A DNA stretch of 64,000 bases from Chrysophaeum taylorii (taxonomy: Eukaryota > Sar > Pelagophyceae > Pelagomonadales > Pelagomonadaceae). Below are positions 15,792-25,455 of the stretch, piece after piece (the stretch's first letter is position 1; the number at the start of each line of letters is the position of its first letter). The translations under genes and the position numbers were made by a program. The notes under the pieces are model-generated. The model was not told the DNA's origin. It saw only the letters and a program-made list of their open reading frames with translations, and searched no databases. The stretch covers positions 1-64,000 of the forward strand of contig JAQMWT010000065.1 in assembly GCA_029834535.1 (NCBI GenBank), given 5' to 3'.

Positions 15792-16156
15792 CTCTGTGAG
15801 ATGCACGATGCTCTTCGATAACACCCACCTCGAGATTGGCGGCTTTGATTTGACCTGAAATCAATCTGCGCGAGTTTCTTTGATTTGATTTGATTTGATT
15901 TGATTTGACTTGACGACAGCATACGACAAGCTCAGTAAGGCTGCTGCTGCTGCTGCTGCTGCTCCAGTTCCCTGGTTCATCGTAACACGTCACAGACGCA
16001 GCGTCGTGTTTGTTTGTGTGTTTGTTGTGTGGTAGTAGATGGGCCCACCCAGATCCGAGCGGAGTATTGATGTGAGGACGGACGAATCCGCAGGCGGGTC
16101 AAGGTACGGAGTGGGGGTATACTTTTTGTTATGAAGTTAGCATCGAGGTTAGCATC
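15792..16156. repeat. Intergenic region with (TTTGA)n and (CTG)n runs
   Basis: Between the NiSOD and SAAL1-like genes there are about seven TTTGA units at 15879-15913 and a CTG run at 15941-15963. The remainder should hold the 3' end of the first gene and the promoter of the second. No other feature was seen. Confidence 0.85.
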
Positions 16157-17074
16157 ATGGCCCTCGAAGAAGCGTCGATGGTGCGCGCACTGCAGCGATT
16201 CTTGGGTGCGGAGAGGCCGGGGTCGCAGGAGGCGACGGTTCCCGAGGCCGAACGAGAAGGAGCGGGGGAGCTGGTGTGGGACCTGACGGTGGATGCCGAG
16301 GCCGCGCGCGTTCTTCTCGCAGCGCGCGCCGAAGACGTGTGTTCGCACGTCCTTCGGACGGGGAGCTCGCGGCTCCGCGAACTCGCCGCCGGGATCCTCG
16401 CGAATCTAGAGAAAAGTGGGTCGGCGGCGCTAGATGAGTTTGTCGACTCCGAAGATCCGTACGTCCTGGCCGAGCTGCTGCGGTTGTTCGCGGCTACGCG
16501 CCAATCGCCAAACCTCGGCAAGCTGAGCTTTATACTTCGCAATGCGCTAGACCCCCACGTCCTTACCCGGGCGCTCGACCTCGCACTAACGATCAATTAT
16601 CTCGACGGCCAAGCGGCCCTCGCGGCGATCGAATTCCCGCCGCCAGAGCTCGCCGGCGCGACTTCGATCTGTTTTGGCTCGGGCCTCGACGCGGCCTTGC
16701 GCTACCTCGAGCTCTGCGCCTTGAGGAAGAAATCGCTGCCCAAGGAACCGATCGAGCGCCTGGTTTTGAAGCTCGATGGTCCGGACGAACTGGCTTCAGC
16801 GGTCTGCGCTCTGGCTGCGGTCACCCGAGAACCTTCTCCCGAAATTCGCGACCGCCTCCTCCGAGTCCTCGACCGTGCTTTGCCGGATGACCCAACGGCC
16901 GCGGGCGCGGCGGCAATCCACCTTCTCTCCCTCGCCCCCGACGACCCGCCCCTGGCTTCGATTCCGTCCGCGCTCGACGTGCTGAGGAGGGCCGCAACGA
17001 CGCTCTTCGTCCCTCCGGGCCTCGTCGCCAAGGCAACGACAACAGCGAGCCGGCTCGCAGCATCAACAATCTAA
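16157..17074 (+). CDS. SAAL1-like ARM-repeat protein
   Basis: A 305-residue, mostly helical protein, rich in Ala and Leu with spaced helix pairs. The segment ELVWDLT ... AARVLLAARAEDVCSHVL ... SRLRELAAGILANL matches in order the start of the ARM-like region of SAAL1 (LWDILTNE ... GILGNM). Animal SAAL1 is about 470 residues, so this copy is shorter and lacks the C-terminal part. SAAL1 has been linked to cell proliferation in animals; its role in algae is not known to me. The ATG at 16157 is the first in frame. The gene is intronless and ends just before an (AAT)n run and the dispersed repeat at 17114. An unrelated ARM/HEAT protein is the main alternative. Confidence 0.5.
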   Translation: MALEEASMVRALQRFLGAERPGSQEATVPEAEREGAGELVWDLTVDAEAARVLLAARAEDVCSHVLRTGSSRLRELAAGILANLEKSGSAALDEFVDSEDPYVLAELLRLFAATRQSPNLGKLSFILRNALDPHVLTRALDLALTINYLDGQAALAAIEFPPPELAGATSICFGSGLDAALRYLELCALRKKSLPKEPIERLVLKLDGPDELASAVCALAAVTREPSPEIRDRLLRVLDRALPDDPTAAGAAAIHLLSLAPDDPPLASIPSALDVLRRAATTLFVPPGLVAKATTTASRLAASTI

Positions 17075-17113
17075 TAATAATAATAATAATAATAACTTAT
17101 TAATTAATTAATG

Positions 17114-17480
17114 CCCTTACCCTGATCGCCGACCGCATGGTTGCGATGGAAGACGACGGTGCCTCATGAATCCTGAGCCTCGCGAGGGCATCCGCCCTCC
17201 CGGCGCAGGTTGGCACCTATTCGCCTCTCGGGCGGGCCGGTTGGCAGCCGGAACGTTCGCAGTGGGACGGGGTATGGCCGGGGGGCGCAGACGGAAGGTT
17301 ATCGACGAGTTGGTTGTCAGTCACATCGCGGTCTCCTCGTCGCATGGCGACAAGCTTGATGATCACTCTCCGCCGACCCACCTTTCGGCGGCGCCCCTCG
17401 TCTACAGGCCCGTGATTCCGGACTAGCTCCTGTCGGTCCGGCCTGGCTCCCATGCTCGCGAGAGGTCTGAAGTTAGTTAC
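17114..17480 (+). repeat. Dispersed ~365-bp repeat, copy 2
   Basis: Very close to 7058-7422 over its whole length, including the GIRPPGxGWHLFA frame and the end GTCTGAAGTTAGTTA. TTAATG directly precedes it (17108-17113) and follows it (17481-17486); the match runs to TTAATGCCC if the first CCC of the element is counted. This is good evidence for insertion with a 6-9 bp target-site duplication. An (AAT)n run lies just upstream at about 17071-17095. The element fills most of the gap between the SAAL1-like gene and VPS11, so it sits in the VPS11 promoter region. Confidence 0.75.
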
Positions 17481-17626
17481 TTAATGCCCCTCGATTCGAT
17501 CGTAGGAACATGATCATTATTATATAGGGTTTAGTAATAAAAGAAGAAAGATGGTCGCTTCGAAGAAGAACAATAATAATAATAAGGCAATAATAGTGGT
17601 GCAACAAGACAACTCGGGAGGGTTGG

Positions 17627-20086
17627 ATGATGAAGATCTCGTGGCGGCGGTTCGCGTTCTTCCGGAAGGAGAGCGCAGGGGAGAACCCGGAGGCCGTGTC
17701 GGTGGCGTACTGCGAGGGACGGTTTGTCCTCGGGTTTGCGGACGGGCGCGTGGTTGTTGGGGAAGACGAGGTGCTGTGCACGTTCGATAAGGGGCCCGCC
17801 TTGGTGTCCGCGTTTAAGCAGACGGTGTTCGCCGTGGGGGACGGTGTGGGGAAGTGGTTCTTCGATTTCGTCGAGCAGCAGGAGAGCATCATACAGATCC
17901 CGGGGGGGGTTGTGAGCGCGATCGCGACGTCGGAGAAGAGGCGCGCGGTCGGGTACGCGGACGGAACGATCTGGTGCGAAAAACAAAGGTTTTCCATGAG
18001 GTCGGAAATCACGAACCTCAAGTTTAATGGGGATGGGGTGTTGTTCGGGACGACCCGCGACGAAGTGTGCTGCCTGGAGCCCTTCCGGAAGGTGCTGGCG
18101 TCGGCGGGATGCGAACCCGGGTGCGCGGACGCTCGGGACGACGATTTGATCGTGGGTAGGGACGACGGCATTTACTACTACTCGACCGAAGAGCGGGGGT
18201 CGACCTTTGGGATCGACGGGCTCAAGCAGCACGTCGCGTGCCTGGGGTCGTCGTACGTCCTCGTAGCGTCGCGACACGAAAAGTCTCGACGATCCGAGGT
18301 ACACGCGTACGACTTCAAGAAGAAGCGCGTGGTCCACTTCCATCGTCTGCCGGCGGGCCAGAGCGTGTACGCGGCCGTGGGGGCCGGGACGTCGGCGTTG
18401 GTGTATTCCAAGCCCGACGGAGCGCTGGTGACCCTGACCGAGATCTCGACCAGGGACAAGCTCGACGTGCTGTACCGGATGAACTTGTATCCGATGGCGG
18501 TGGAGATAGCGACCGGCGCGGGGCTGCCGCCGGGCGACGTTATGGACATCTACAAAATGTACGGGGACCACCTGTACAAGAAGTGCGACTGGGAGGGGTC
18601 GGTCCAGCAGTACGCGCGAACGATCGGACGGCTCGAGCCGAGCTACGTGATCCAGCGGTTCCTCGAGGCGCAACGGCTCGAAAATCTCGCGACGTACCTC
18701 GAACTCTGGCACCGGGACTCGTCCTCGGACGACGAAATGAAACGACCCGAGCTGACGACCTTGCTGATCAACTGCTACGCGAAACTCAAGGACGTCTCGA
18801 AGCTGGACGAGTTCTGTTCCGCCGACGAGATCCGGTACGACGCCAAAGTCGCCGTCGCGGCGCTGAAAGACGCGGGCTATTCCGACCACGCGCTCCGCGT
18901 GGCGGCCAAGCACCGCGAACACCTCGCGTACGCGCAACTGAGCGTCGAAGCCGAGACCCTCGACGAGCGCATTTTTGAGCACCTCGCCCAGGTCGTATCG
19001 GAGGAAGAGGTCGAGACCTTCGTGCTGCGATACGGGAAGAAGCTCGCGACCAAATTTCCCGAGAGGGCGACCGAGCTGCTGATGCGAATGGCGCCGAAAG
19101 AGCCCCAGAACTTCATCCATCTCTTCGTCGACCAGCCCAAGTACCTCCGCGTCTTTCTGGAGTACATGAAGCAGCACCACCAGAAGAACGAAAAAATTTC
19201 GAACACTCTCCTCGAACTAGCGCTCGACGAGTGGGTCGACGCGACCCGTCAATACAAGGACCCCCTCGCCAACGCGCACGAGCTCAGCTACGAGCAGCGC
19301 GTCAAGGTCAAGGCCGACGACGTGATGCACATCCTCGAGCAAGGCGGCTACGATCCCTTCGTTGCTTTGGTCTTGGTCGAGACCCGAAAATTTCAGCGAG
19401 GCCGGCTCTACCTCTTCGCCGAGAGCGATCTCAGAGATAAGCTCCCGTCGGCCCTCGTAGACTACGTGCTCCTCGAAACCTACGCCGAGCAAAACCAGAT
19501 CGACGAGATGCTCCGCATCGTCCGGCATTCGACCAACACGAGGCTCTGGCACAAACTTCTCTCCCACGCCGTTTCTGCCGTCCCTCGTCCCGGCGAAGAC
19601 GGTTTCTTCGACCGCTGCGACGACCTCCAGAACGTCCTCTCGGTCGTCGACCAAGACCAGATCCTCAAACCCCAGAGGTGTCTCCAAGCCTGCGCAAAAA
19701 ACCCCCACGTTCCCCTCTTTGCCGTCAGACCATTCCTCTCCAGACTCCTCGAGGCCTCGCGCGATACCACGTCCAAAGCCAGAGCCGCCGTCGCCGACCT
19801 CCGGGCCCAGGTCGCCATCATGCGCTCCGACCGCGACGAGCTCCGCGCGACCCTCCCCTTCGAAGAAGAAGATGAGGATGATCGCGATCGCGACCCTCAG
19901 GATCGCGATCCCGCCAGCAGCAGCAGCAACAACAACAACAACAACAACAACAAGTGGGAGGAAATCAAAAAGTCGCAGCGCGCGACAGCCCACGACCACG
20001 AGCAGTTTTTCAAAGAACTCGAAGAGGCTCGCGACGACCCCTTCTCCGTCATCATCAACTACTTCGGCAAGGGGGTCATGCGCTGA
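17627..20086 (+). CDS. VPS11: VPS11, HOPS/CORVET core subunit, lacking the RING finger
   Basis: VPS11 is a core subunit of the HOPS and CORVET tethers, which act in fusion at endosomes and the vacuole/lysosome. The start SWRRFAFF matches other VPS11 proteins. A beta-propeller-like region spans about 1-290, followed by the alpha-solenoid (LYPMAVEIA, MYGDHLYKKCDWEGSVQQYA, LEPSYVIQRFL, LTTLLINCYAKLKD). VPS11 normally ends with a coiled coil, a RING-H2 finger and a final conserved block. Here the coiled coil ends at DELRATLPF, then comes an acidic D/R stretch and an Asn run, then the final block HEQFFKEL ... DPFSVIINYFGKGVM. The Cys/His RING is absent between them, with no frame break. At 819 residues it is shorter than the roughly 940 of animal VPS11. 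The first of two ATGs was chosen. No introns. Confidence 0.93.
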   Translation: MMKISWRRFAFFRKESAGENPEAVSVAYCEGRFVLGFADGRVVVGEDEVLCTFDKGPALVSAFKQTVFAVGDGVGKWFFDFVEQQESIIQIPGGVVSAIATSEKRRAVGYADGTIWCEKQRFSMRSEITNLKFNGDGVLFGTTRDEVCCLEPFRKVLASAGCEPGCADARDDDLIVGRDDGIYYYSTEERGSTFGIDGLKQHVACLGSSYVLVASRHEKSRRSEVHAYDFKKKRVVHFHRLPAGQSVYAAVGAGTSALVYSKPDGALVTLTEISTRDKLDVLYRMNLYPMAVEIATGAGLPPGDVMDIYKMYGDHLYKKCDWEGSVQQYARTIGRLEPSYVIQRFLEAQRLENLATYLELWHRDSSSDDEMKRPELTTLLINCYAKLKDVSKLDEFCSADEIRYDAKVAVAALKDAGYSDHALRVAAKHREHLAYAQLSVEAETLDERIFEHLAQVVSEEEVETFVLRYGKKLATKFPERATELLMRMAPKEPQNFIHLFVDQPKYLRVFLEYMKQHHQKNEKISNTLLELALDEWVDATRQYKDPLANAHELSYEQRVKVKADDVMHILEQGGYDPFVALVLVETRKFQRGRLYLFAESDLRDKLPSALVDYVLLETYAEQNQIDEMLRIVRHSTNTRLWHKLLSHAVSAVPRPGEDGFFDRCDDLQNVLSVVDQDQILKPQRCLQACAKNPHVPLFAVRPFLSRLLEASRDTTSKARAAVADLRAQVAIMRSDRDELRATLPFEEEDEDDRDRDPQDRDPASSSSNNNNNNNNKWEEIKKSQRATAHDHEQFFKELEEARDDPFSVIINYFGKGVMR

Positions 20087-20235
20087 TTCTAGTTGTACGT
20101 GCAGAGGAGGAGGGTCCTATCATATAAATCAATCACATTTTCCCACGCTCTCTCGGTGCCTCCTTCTTCTTCAAGCCTCCCGCTCTGGGGGGTCTTGTCT
20201 TCTTCAAAGGTCGACTGCTAGCTATGAGATTTGAA

Positions 20236-20760
20236 ATTTTATAGCTTTGGGGGGGTGCATGAAGGATGTGCCTGAAGTGCGTAGACGGGGCTTGGCGATC
20301 GATCCCCCGCGCGGACGTCGCGGCAGCGGTCGAGGCTAGTACCTTGCCGGCGGTAGAGCCGTTGCTGCCGGAGGAGGCTCCGCTGACGGACGTCGAGGCG
20401 CCGCCAGGAATGGAGATCGTAGATGGAAAGGACGTCCCGAGACTCGCCACGATTGATCTCGACTCTGCGACGGACGGGCGTACTCGATCAAAAAGTCGCA
20501 GGACCTCAACCCCGTCCTCGGCGCGGAGACCAAGCCTGCGACGTTGACGATGGTCGTATGGTCTGGTTCGGTGGAACGCTGTCGTCCGGCAAATGTTGTG
20601 GCTGGAACTTCGGCAAGTCCGACAACTGGCGCGGACTCGTCTGCCGCGAGTCGCAGCAGCCCCGGAAAGAACTACAAAGTTGCGTTCGCTGCCAGCCGCA
20701 GGGCCAACGGCTCCGCCCGCCCCGAAAGCGTGGCCCTGTCCCTCGACGACTGACTCCCAC
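20236..20760 (+). other. Unresolved coding-like stretch
   Basis: The plus strand reads a protein-like segment in one frame to about 20480 (LPAVEPLLPEEAPLTDVEAP ... ATIDLDSATDGR), then in another frame (YSIKKSQDLNPVLGAETKPA ... NYKVAFAASRRANGSARPES) to a stop near 20752. This may be a frameshifted gene, two exons or a remnant. I recognise no family. Minus-strand frames over the same place are low-complexity Ser/Arg shadows. Confidence 0.2.
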
Positions 20761-20954
20761 GGGTCCAAGCCCGCGCGCGACGCGGAGACACCACCTCGCC
20801 GAGTAAGTCGTACGCTCAGATCGCTCGACGACGCGACTTTGGAGCCTCCGGCAGAAAAAAAAAACGGCGGAGAATGCGGAGGAGGCAGCCGACACTACTG
20901 CCGACACCTCGTCCCTGATGATGGTGGATGCGTGAACCACGTCAGTTTGATTAA

Positions 20955-21155
20955 AAAATTTGATGCCTGTCGGCGTGCGGCGCGGAGACCGCGATTCGAT
21001 GATGATGACCGAGAACCATCTTTTCGTTAACGTTTCCTTCTGCTTCCAACCGGCCCGCGAACAGGTGCCAGCCTACTCCGGGAGGACGGATGCCAAGGCG
21101 CAGGTTCTCAAGGGGGCACCGCCAGGCCCTCCACGTGATGTCATCAGGGTAAGGG
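20955..21155 (-). repeat. Dispersed repeat, diverged copy 3
   Basis: Read on the minus strand it starts with CCCTTACCCTGAT as do copies 1 and 2, and after about 60 bases encodes GIRPPGVGWHLFAGR in the same relative frame. It then diverges and is shorter. Similarity at the protein level exceeds that at the DNA level in the right half, which supports a coding ancestry for the family. Confidence 0.55.
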
Positions 21156-21187
21156 TTGGTAACGAGATCAACGCCCATGAAATCACC

Positions 21188-21892
21188 ATGATGACCTCGT
21201 GGGTCCAAAGCGTCGTGATCGCCGCGTGGGTCGTGACGGGCGTCGTCTGGGCAAGCCGAAACCTCCGAGGATGCTGGGTCGTCGTCCACGACCGAGGGAT
21301 CGCCATCGGCAACGAAAGCACAGCGCTTGGGTACACAGGAATAAGACTTATCTTAGCCCCGAAGCTCCCATCGCTCCCAACGCGCGAACATTTGTACCGC
21401 ATTTCGCCAAACACGAAAATTATATGCGGCGGCGAGACCTACTCGATGCAAGAGCTGTATCCATTTGCCGAGAAAGTCCCGAGAGGACGAGTCGAGGGCC
21501 CCGAGCGAAGGCTCGCCGCCGCCGCCACCGAGGCCGCGCTCAAGGCTGTTCTGTGCTGTGAAGCCGACTACGGCGCGGCCGTGGCTTTTTCCGATGGAGC
21601 GATCAAACATGCGCACCAAGTCTTGACTCTTGATCCCGTCAGCTTGCTGGCGCCGGCGTTGGTACATCAAACTTCGTCCGCCGTCGTCGCGTTGGTTGGA
21701 AGGGATGGTGTCCCGGTCGCGCCCTGCGGTCGTGCGAGGGAGTTGTTGCTGCAACTGCGCAAAGCTTACGTGGTGCTCGGAGACCAGCTCGTCCCAGCCA
21801 CCGCTCTCGCGCCCTACGTTTCTTCTTCGACACCAACCGTAGGAGGAGACGACTCCCCAATAGTATCATCATCAAGGCCTCCAAGACCATAG
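21188..21892 (+). CDS. Hypothetical protein with N-terminal hydrophobic segment
   Basis: A 234-codon frame starting MMTSWVQ. A hydrophobic segment (VQSVVIAAWVVTGVVWA, about residues 5-21) could be a signal peptide or membrane anchor. The middle is mixed and helical (PERRLAAAATEAALKAVLCC, RARELLLQLRKAYVVLGDQL) and the end is Ser/Pro-rich. I do not recognise a family. The frame is open further upstream to 20960, but that part overlaps the dispersed repeat on the opposite strand, so the downstream ATG is preferred. A chance frame in GC-rich DNA cannot be excluded. Confidence 0.35.
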   Translation: MMTSWVQSVVIAAWVVTGVVWASRNLRGCWVVVHDRGIAIGNESTALGYTGIRLILAPKLPSLPTREHLYRISPNTKIICGGETYSMQELYPFAEKVPRGRVEGPERRLAAAATEAALKAVLCCEADYGAAVAFSDGAIKHAHQVLTLDPVSLLAPALVHQTSSAVVALVGRDGVPVAPCGRARELLLQLRKAYVVLGDQLVPATALAPYVSSSTPTVGGDDSPIVSSSRPPRP

Positions 21893-21941
21893 TTTCTTAC
21901 GGTGGGCGCGAATTTTGGCCGATTTTGATTATTTTCGCGAC

Positions 21942-21973
<32 letters not shown>

Positions 21974-22221
21974 GGGGCTTCGGCGGCGATCTCACAAAAA
22001 AATATCGCGACCACTTGGAATGGCCGTCGTCGTCGACGGAAAGTCAAAAATTTAAGTCGACCTCGTCCGGGGCAGGGGAAACCCCGCTCTTGAATTGATT
22101 GTCGGGGGGGTTCTAAATTCCCGTCGACCACTCCAAACTCGAGCAGGCGGCAGAAACTTTCCTATTCCGAGGATATCGCGCTTTTGTAAACAAGAACCTC
22201 TGCCAGCAAGACGTCTCCCTC

Positions 22222-22254
<33 letters not shown>

Positions 22255-22499
22255 GCGGTCGGCTCTTTGTGCGGCGGCAAATGTAGTTTTTTGCTTCCGC
22301 GCAGAGCAGAGCAGAACCCATACTTTTAAACGGGCTTTTATGTGCCGGCCGCGAAGCTATCAGAGGGTATCGACCACACCCAGCTCCAATAGACAATATC
22401 CCGCCGCCGCGACATCTCACCAGTCCACCACCACCACCAAACCACCACCACCAAAGAATAATCCATAATATCGGGGGGAAAAAAAATCGCTCGGTCGCG
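21893..22499. other. Intergenic region with (TTG)n and (CAG)n runs
   Basis: A TTG run covers about 21942-21974 and a CAG run 22223-22252. No gene is supported. The stretch lies between the hypothetical plus-strand gene and the stop codon of MTR4, so it holds two facing 3' ends. Confidence 0.6.
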
Positions 22500-25364
22500 C
22501 TACAAGTAGAGGGATGCGGCGAAGACGATGTCGCGCTTGATGGCCTGGGAGGCCGCGTCGAACTTGGCCTTGATTTCGAAGTTGCCGATTGCGTGGCAGG
22601 CCGAGGCGAGCTGGCGGAGGAGCTCGTCGAGGCGTCTGATAACGCGGATGACGGTGCCTTCGTAGGCGTCGGTGAGCTTGGTGAGATCGATGAAGTGGGC
22701 GCCGTGGGCCCACTCGAAGACGAGGGGCATCATGTCGGGGTTGAAGGAGTCGAGGTAGTCGGACTCTTCGAGATCGATATTCGAGTCGCGACAAGCTTGG
22801 GCGACCGTCTTGGCGGCTTCGACCAAGCGGGAATGGAGTAGCGCGACGCGAGGGCGTAGAGGAGGGACCTTCTTTCCTTCTTCCTTTTTCTCGCAGAAGA
22901 CCAAGCACGACAAGACCGCGGCGATTTCGGCGGGCTCAAAGTCCTGGAGCGTGCCCGACAACAGGAACTCGGCCGCGAGGAGCTCGTCGGCCGCGTTGAG
23001 TTCGCAGGCCGCGCGGCCCTTCAAGGCGATGACGCCGTCGGGCGAGACGTGATTCAAGCGACGCAAGACGCGGCGCATCCGGCGGAGGTCGTCGCGCACG
23101 ACGAGCGCCTGCGCTTCCCTAGCTTGCTTCCGAAGGAGCTTGGCCTTTTGGGTGAGCAGGTCTTTTTCGCGGACCGTAGAGGTGTCCGCTTCGGGAAGCT
23201 CGTCGAGCTTATTTTTCAGCGCGACAATCTGGTCGCGGAGAGCTTGGAACTCGGAGCCGCCAAGCTTGAGGTCGTCGACGAGGTCTAGCATCGGAAGCGG
23301 TTCCTCTTTGGAGAAGCGCGCGAAGACCTGGTCGACGGAGCGCTGCACCAACTGGCGTTGGTCGGGTTTACGGAGATCGGCGGGCATAAACACGCGGACC
23401 GCGGAAAAGTCGCGAATGGTCGAGAGTTTAACCGTCTTGAGCTCGGAGCCCGCGACGAGCTCGCACTCGTTTTCGGTGGCCGACGCGACGACGGCCCAGG
23501 AGTCTGGCGGGATCTTGATTAGGCGGCCAGCTTGAAGCCAGGGGAGCACGGTTTTCGGGGTGAAGTAGGTCGTCGCGAGCGCGGCCCGTTTGAGCTCGAG
23601 TTGGGTCTCGACCTTGGCGCGGCGTTCGGCCGCCGCGTCGACCGTCGGGATTCGGGATTCGAGGTCGGCAGCTTGAGCATCGAGGCCCGGGGCCTCGCTT
23701 TCTTGCTGGAACTGGCGAAAGCTGCTGCGCGCCAAGAACTCGGGGTCGGCGCCCTGGACTCGCAGCAAATTCAAGAGCATGTTGTAGGTGATGTGATAGC
23801 TCGAATTCAGGTTGTCGGCCTTGCCTCTCAGCATGTCCTTGGGCGGCTCGTCCTCGAGCGCGAGAATGACGGTACCGCGGTCGTCCTTGCCTCTCCGGCC
23901 CGCGCGACCGCTCATCTGGATGTACTCCGAGGCCGAAAGGGCTCGAAACTCCGATCCGTCGAACTTTTTGCACTCTGTGAACACGACCGTCCTCGCGGGC
24001 ATGTTGATGCCAATCGCGAACGTCTCCGTCGCGAAGAGCACCTTGATGAACCCTTCTTGGAAGAGAATTTCGACCACCTCCTTGACGATCGGGAGGAGGC
24101 CGCCGTGGTGAATCCCCACGCCCCTCTCCAGGATTTGGACCAAGGTCGCCACCTGGGGGAGCTCCCTGTCTTGCTCGGACAAGGATCTGATCGCCGCCGC
24201 GTAGATTTGCCTCACCGTCGCCGCCTCCTGGGGCGTGTTGTAGTTTTCCTGGACCAACGCCGCCAGGTTCTTTTCGCACCGTACCTTGCTGAACGCGAAC
24301 ACGATCGCCGGCTGGAGGTTGGCTTTTTCGACGTGCTCCAGCACCGTCAGCAGCCCACTCTTCTTACTGTTCCCACCACCACCACCACCAGCAGCAAAAG
24401 CCTTGTCGAAGTTCGCGTCGCGGAACGCGTCGTCCAGCACGAGGTGGAGCCCGTCGCCGCCGTACGCGTAGTGCACGAGCGGCGTCGGCCGGAAGTCCGT
24501 GTGCACTACGTGACAGGCCTGGCGATGGATGTGGGCAATCCAGGAGGCGAACTGCGAGGCGTTCGGAATTGTCGCCGACAAAAAGACGAAGCGCACGGAG
24601 TGCGGGAGCAGGATGATCGACTCCTCCCAGACCACGCCGCGTTCCTTGTCGCGCATGTAATGGATCTCGTCGAAAACGACCCACTTGACCTCTCGCACCA
24701 CCTCGGATCCCCGGTAGAGCATGCTCCGCAGGATCTCGGTCGTCATCACCAGACATCGAGCTTGGGGGTTGATGGCAATGTCGCCTGTCATCAACCCGAC
24801 GTCCTCGAACTCCTCCTTGAGGTCGCGGAATTTTTGGTTGCTCAGAGCCTTGATGGGCGACGTGTACGCGACTCTCTGGTTATCGCGAAGCGCCTTCGCA
24901 ATGGCGTATTCGGCGCACACCGTTTTTCCAGCCGACGTGTGTGCGGCGACGAGCACGCTTTCGTCTCGATCTATAAACTTTGTCGCCTGCTCCTGGAACG
25001 GGTCGAGCGGAAAAGGGTACGTCTTCGCCGGAGCGACGTCCTTCGCCTCGGGCTCCTGGTAGTCGCTCGGAAGTGCCGAGAACGACAGCACCGACCGTCC
25101 GTTTTCGGATTTCGTCGACCGCTCCGTTATGCGCACGTCGACCAACCGCGCTCTTTCCTCCTTGCGCTCTTTTTTCCTTTCCTTCACCGGATCCTCCTCC
25201 TCCTCAATCTTCCGCTTGTGTTCCCCGGCACCGCCGGCGACCGCCTTGCTGGCGTCGAACAACTGTTTTGAGGAGCTGTTCTTCTTATTGGCAGCAGCGG
25301 CGGCGGCGGCGGCGGCGGCGGGGTTGTCCCCGTCAAACCCCTCAAAGAGTTCGTCGAGATCCAT
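22500..25364 (-). CDS. MTR4: MTR4/SKIV2L2-type exosome RNA helicase
   Basis: MTR4 is a 3'-5' RNA helicase that feeds structured RNA to the nuclear exosome, alone or within TRAMP-like complexes. After an acidic start (MDLDELFEGFDGD), an Ala run and a charged linker come RecA1 with motif I AHTSAGKT, motif II DEIHYM and motif III SAT; RecA2 with HHGGLLP, FATETFAIGINMPA and motif VI QMSGRAGRRG; a KOW/arch region; and the DSHCT C-terminal domain ending KRDIVFAASLYL, the usual MTR4 ending. The block DLRKPDQRQLVQRSVDQV matches MTR4 rather than SKI2. A Gly/Ser insert sits between the RecA domains. I use the ATG at 25364; the frame upstream opens only through a TTG. About 954 residues, against about 1,040 in animals. 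No introns. Confidence 0.95.
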   Translation of the reverse strand: MDLDELFEGFDGDNPAAAAAAAAAANKKNSSSKQLFDASKAVAGGAGEHKRKIEEEEDPVKERKKERKEERARLVDVRITERSTKSENGRSVLSFSALPSDYQEPEAKDVAPAKTYPFPLDPFQEQATKFIDRDESVLVAAHTSAGKTVCAEYAIAKALRDNQRVAYTSPIKALSNQKFRDLKEEFEDVGLMTGDIAINPQARCLVMTTEILRSMLYRGSEVVREVKWVVFDEIHYMRDKERGVVWEESIILLPHSVRFVFLSATIPNASQFASWIAHIHRQACHVVHTDFRPTPLVHYAYGGDGLHLVLDDAFRDANFDKAFAAGGGGGGNSKKSGLLTVLEHVEKANLQPAIVFAFSKVRCEKNLAALVQENYNTPQEAATVRQIYAAAIRSLSEQDRELPQVATLVQILERGVGIHHGGLLPIVKEVVEILFQEGFIKVLFATETFAIGINMPARTVVFTECKKFDGSEFRALSASEYIQMSGRAGRRGKDDRGTVILALEDEPPKDMLRGKADNLNSSYHITYNMLLNLLRVQGADPEFLARSSFRQFQQESEAPGLDAQAADLESRIPTVDAAAERRAKVETQLELKRAALATTYFTPKTVLPWLQAGRLIKIPPDSWAVVASATENECELVAGSELKTVKLSTIRDFSAVRVFMPADLRKPDQRQLVQRSVDQVFARFSKEEPLPMLDLVDDLKLGGSEFQALRDQIVALKNKLDELPEADTSTVREKDLLTQKAKLLRKQAREAQALVVRDDLRRMRRVLRRLNHVSPDGVIALKGRAACELNAADELLAAEFLLSGTLQDFEPAEIAAVLSCLVFCEKKEEGKKVPPLRPRVALLHSRLVEAAKTVAQACRDSNIDLEESDYLDSFNPDMMPLVFEWAHGAHFIDLTKLTDAYEGTVIRVIRRLDELLRQLASACHAIGNFEIKAKFDAASQAIKRDIVFAASLYL

Positions 25365-25455
25365 CGCTTTGTTGCTTTTAATCAAGGCCCTCTCTCGACG
25401 ACTAGACTACTCCCATACCCTAGTATCAACGGACCGCTAGTCCTCTGATCGATCA

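Noticed and set aside
17531-19180. A 549-codon minus-strand open frame.
   Set aside because: Antisense shadow of VPS11, which has clear family motifs on the plus strand.
22223-22252. CAG run considered as a polyglutamine-coding exon.
   Set aside because: No flanking open frame with protein-like sequence; treated as an intergenic microsatellite.
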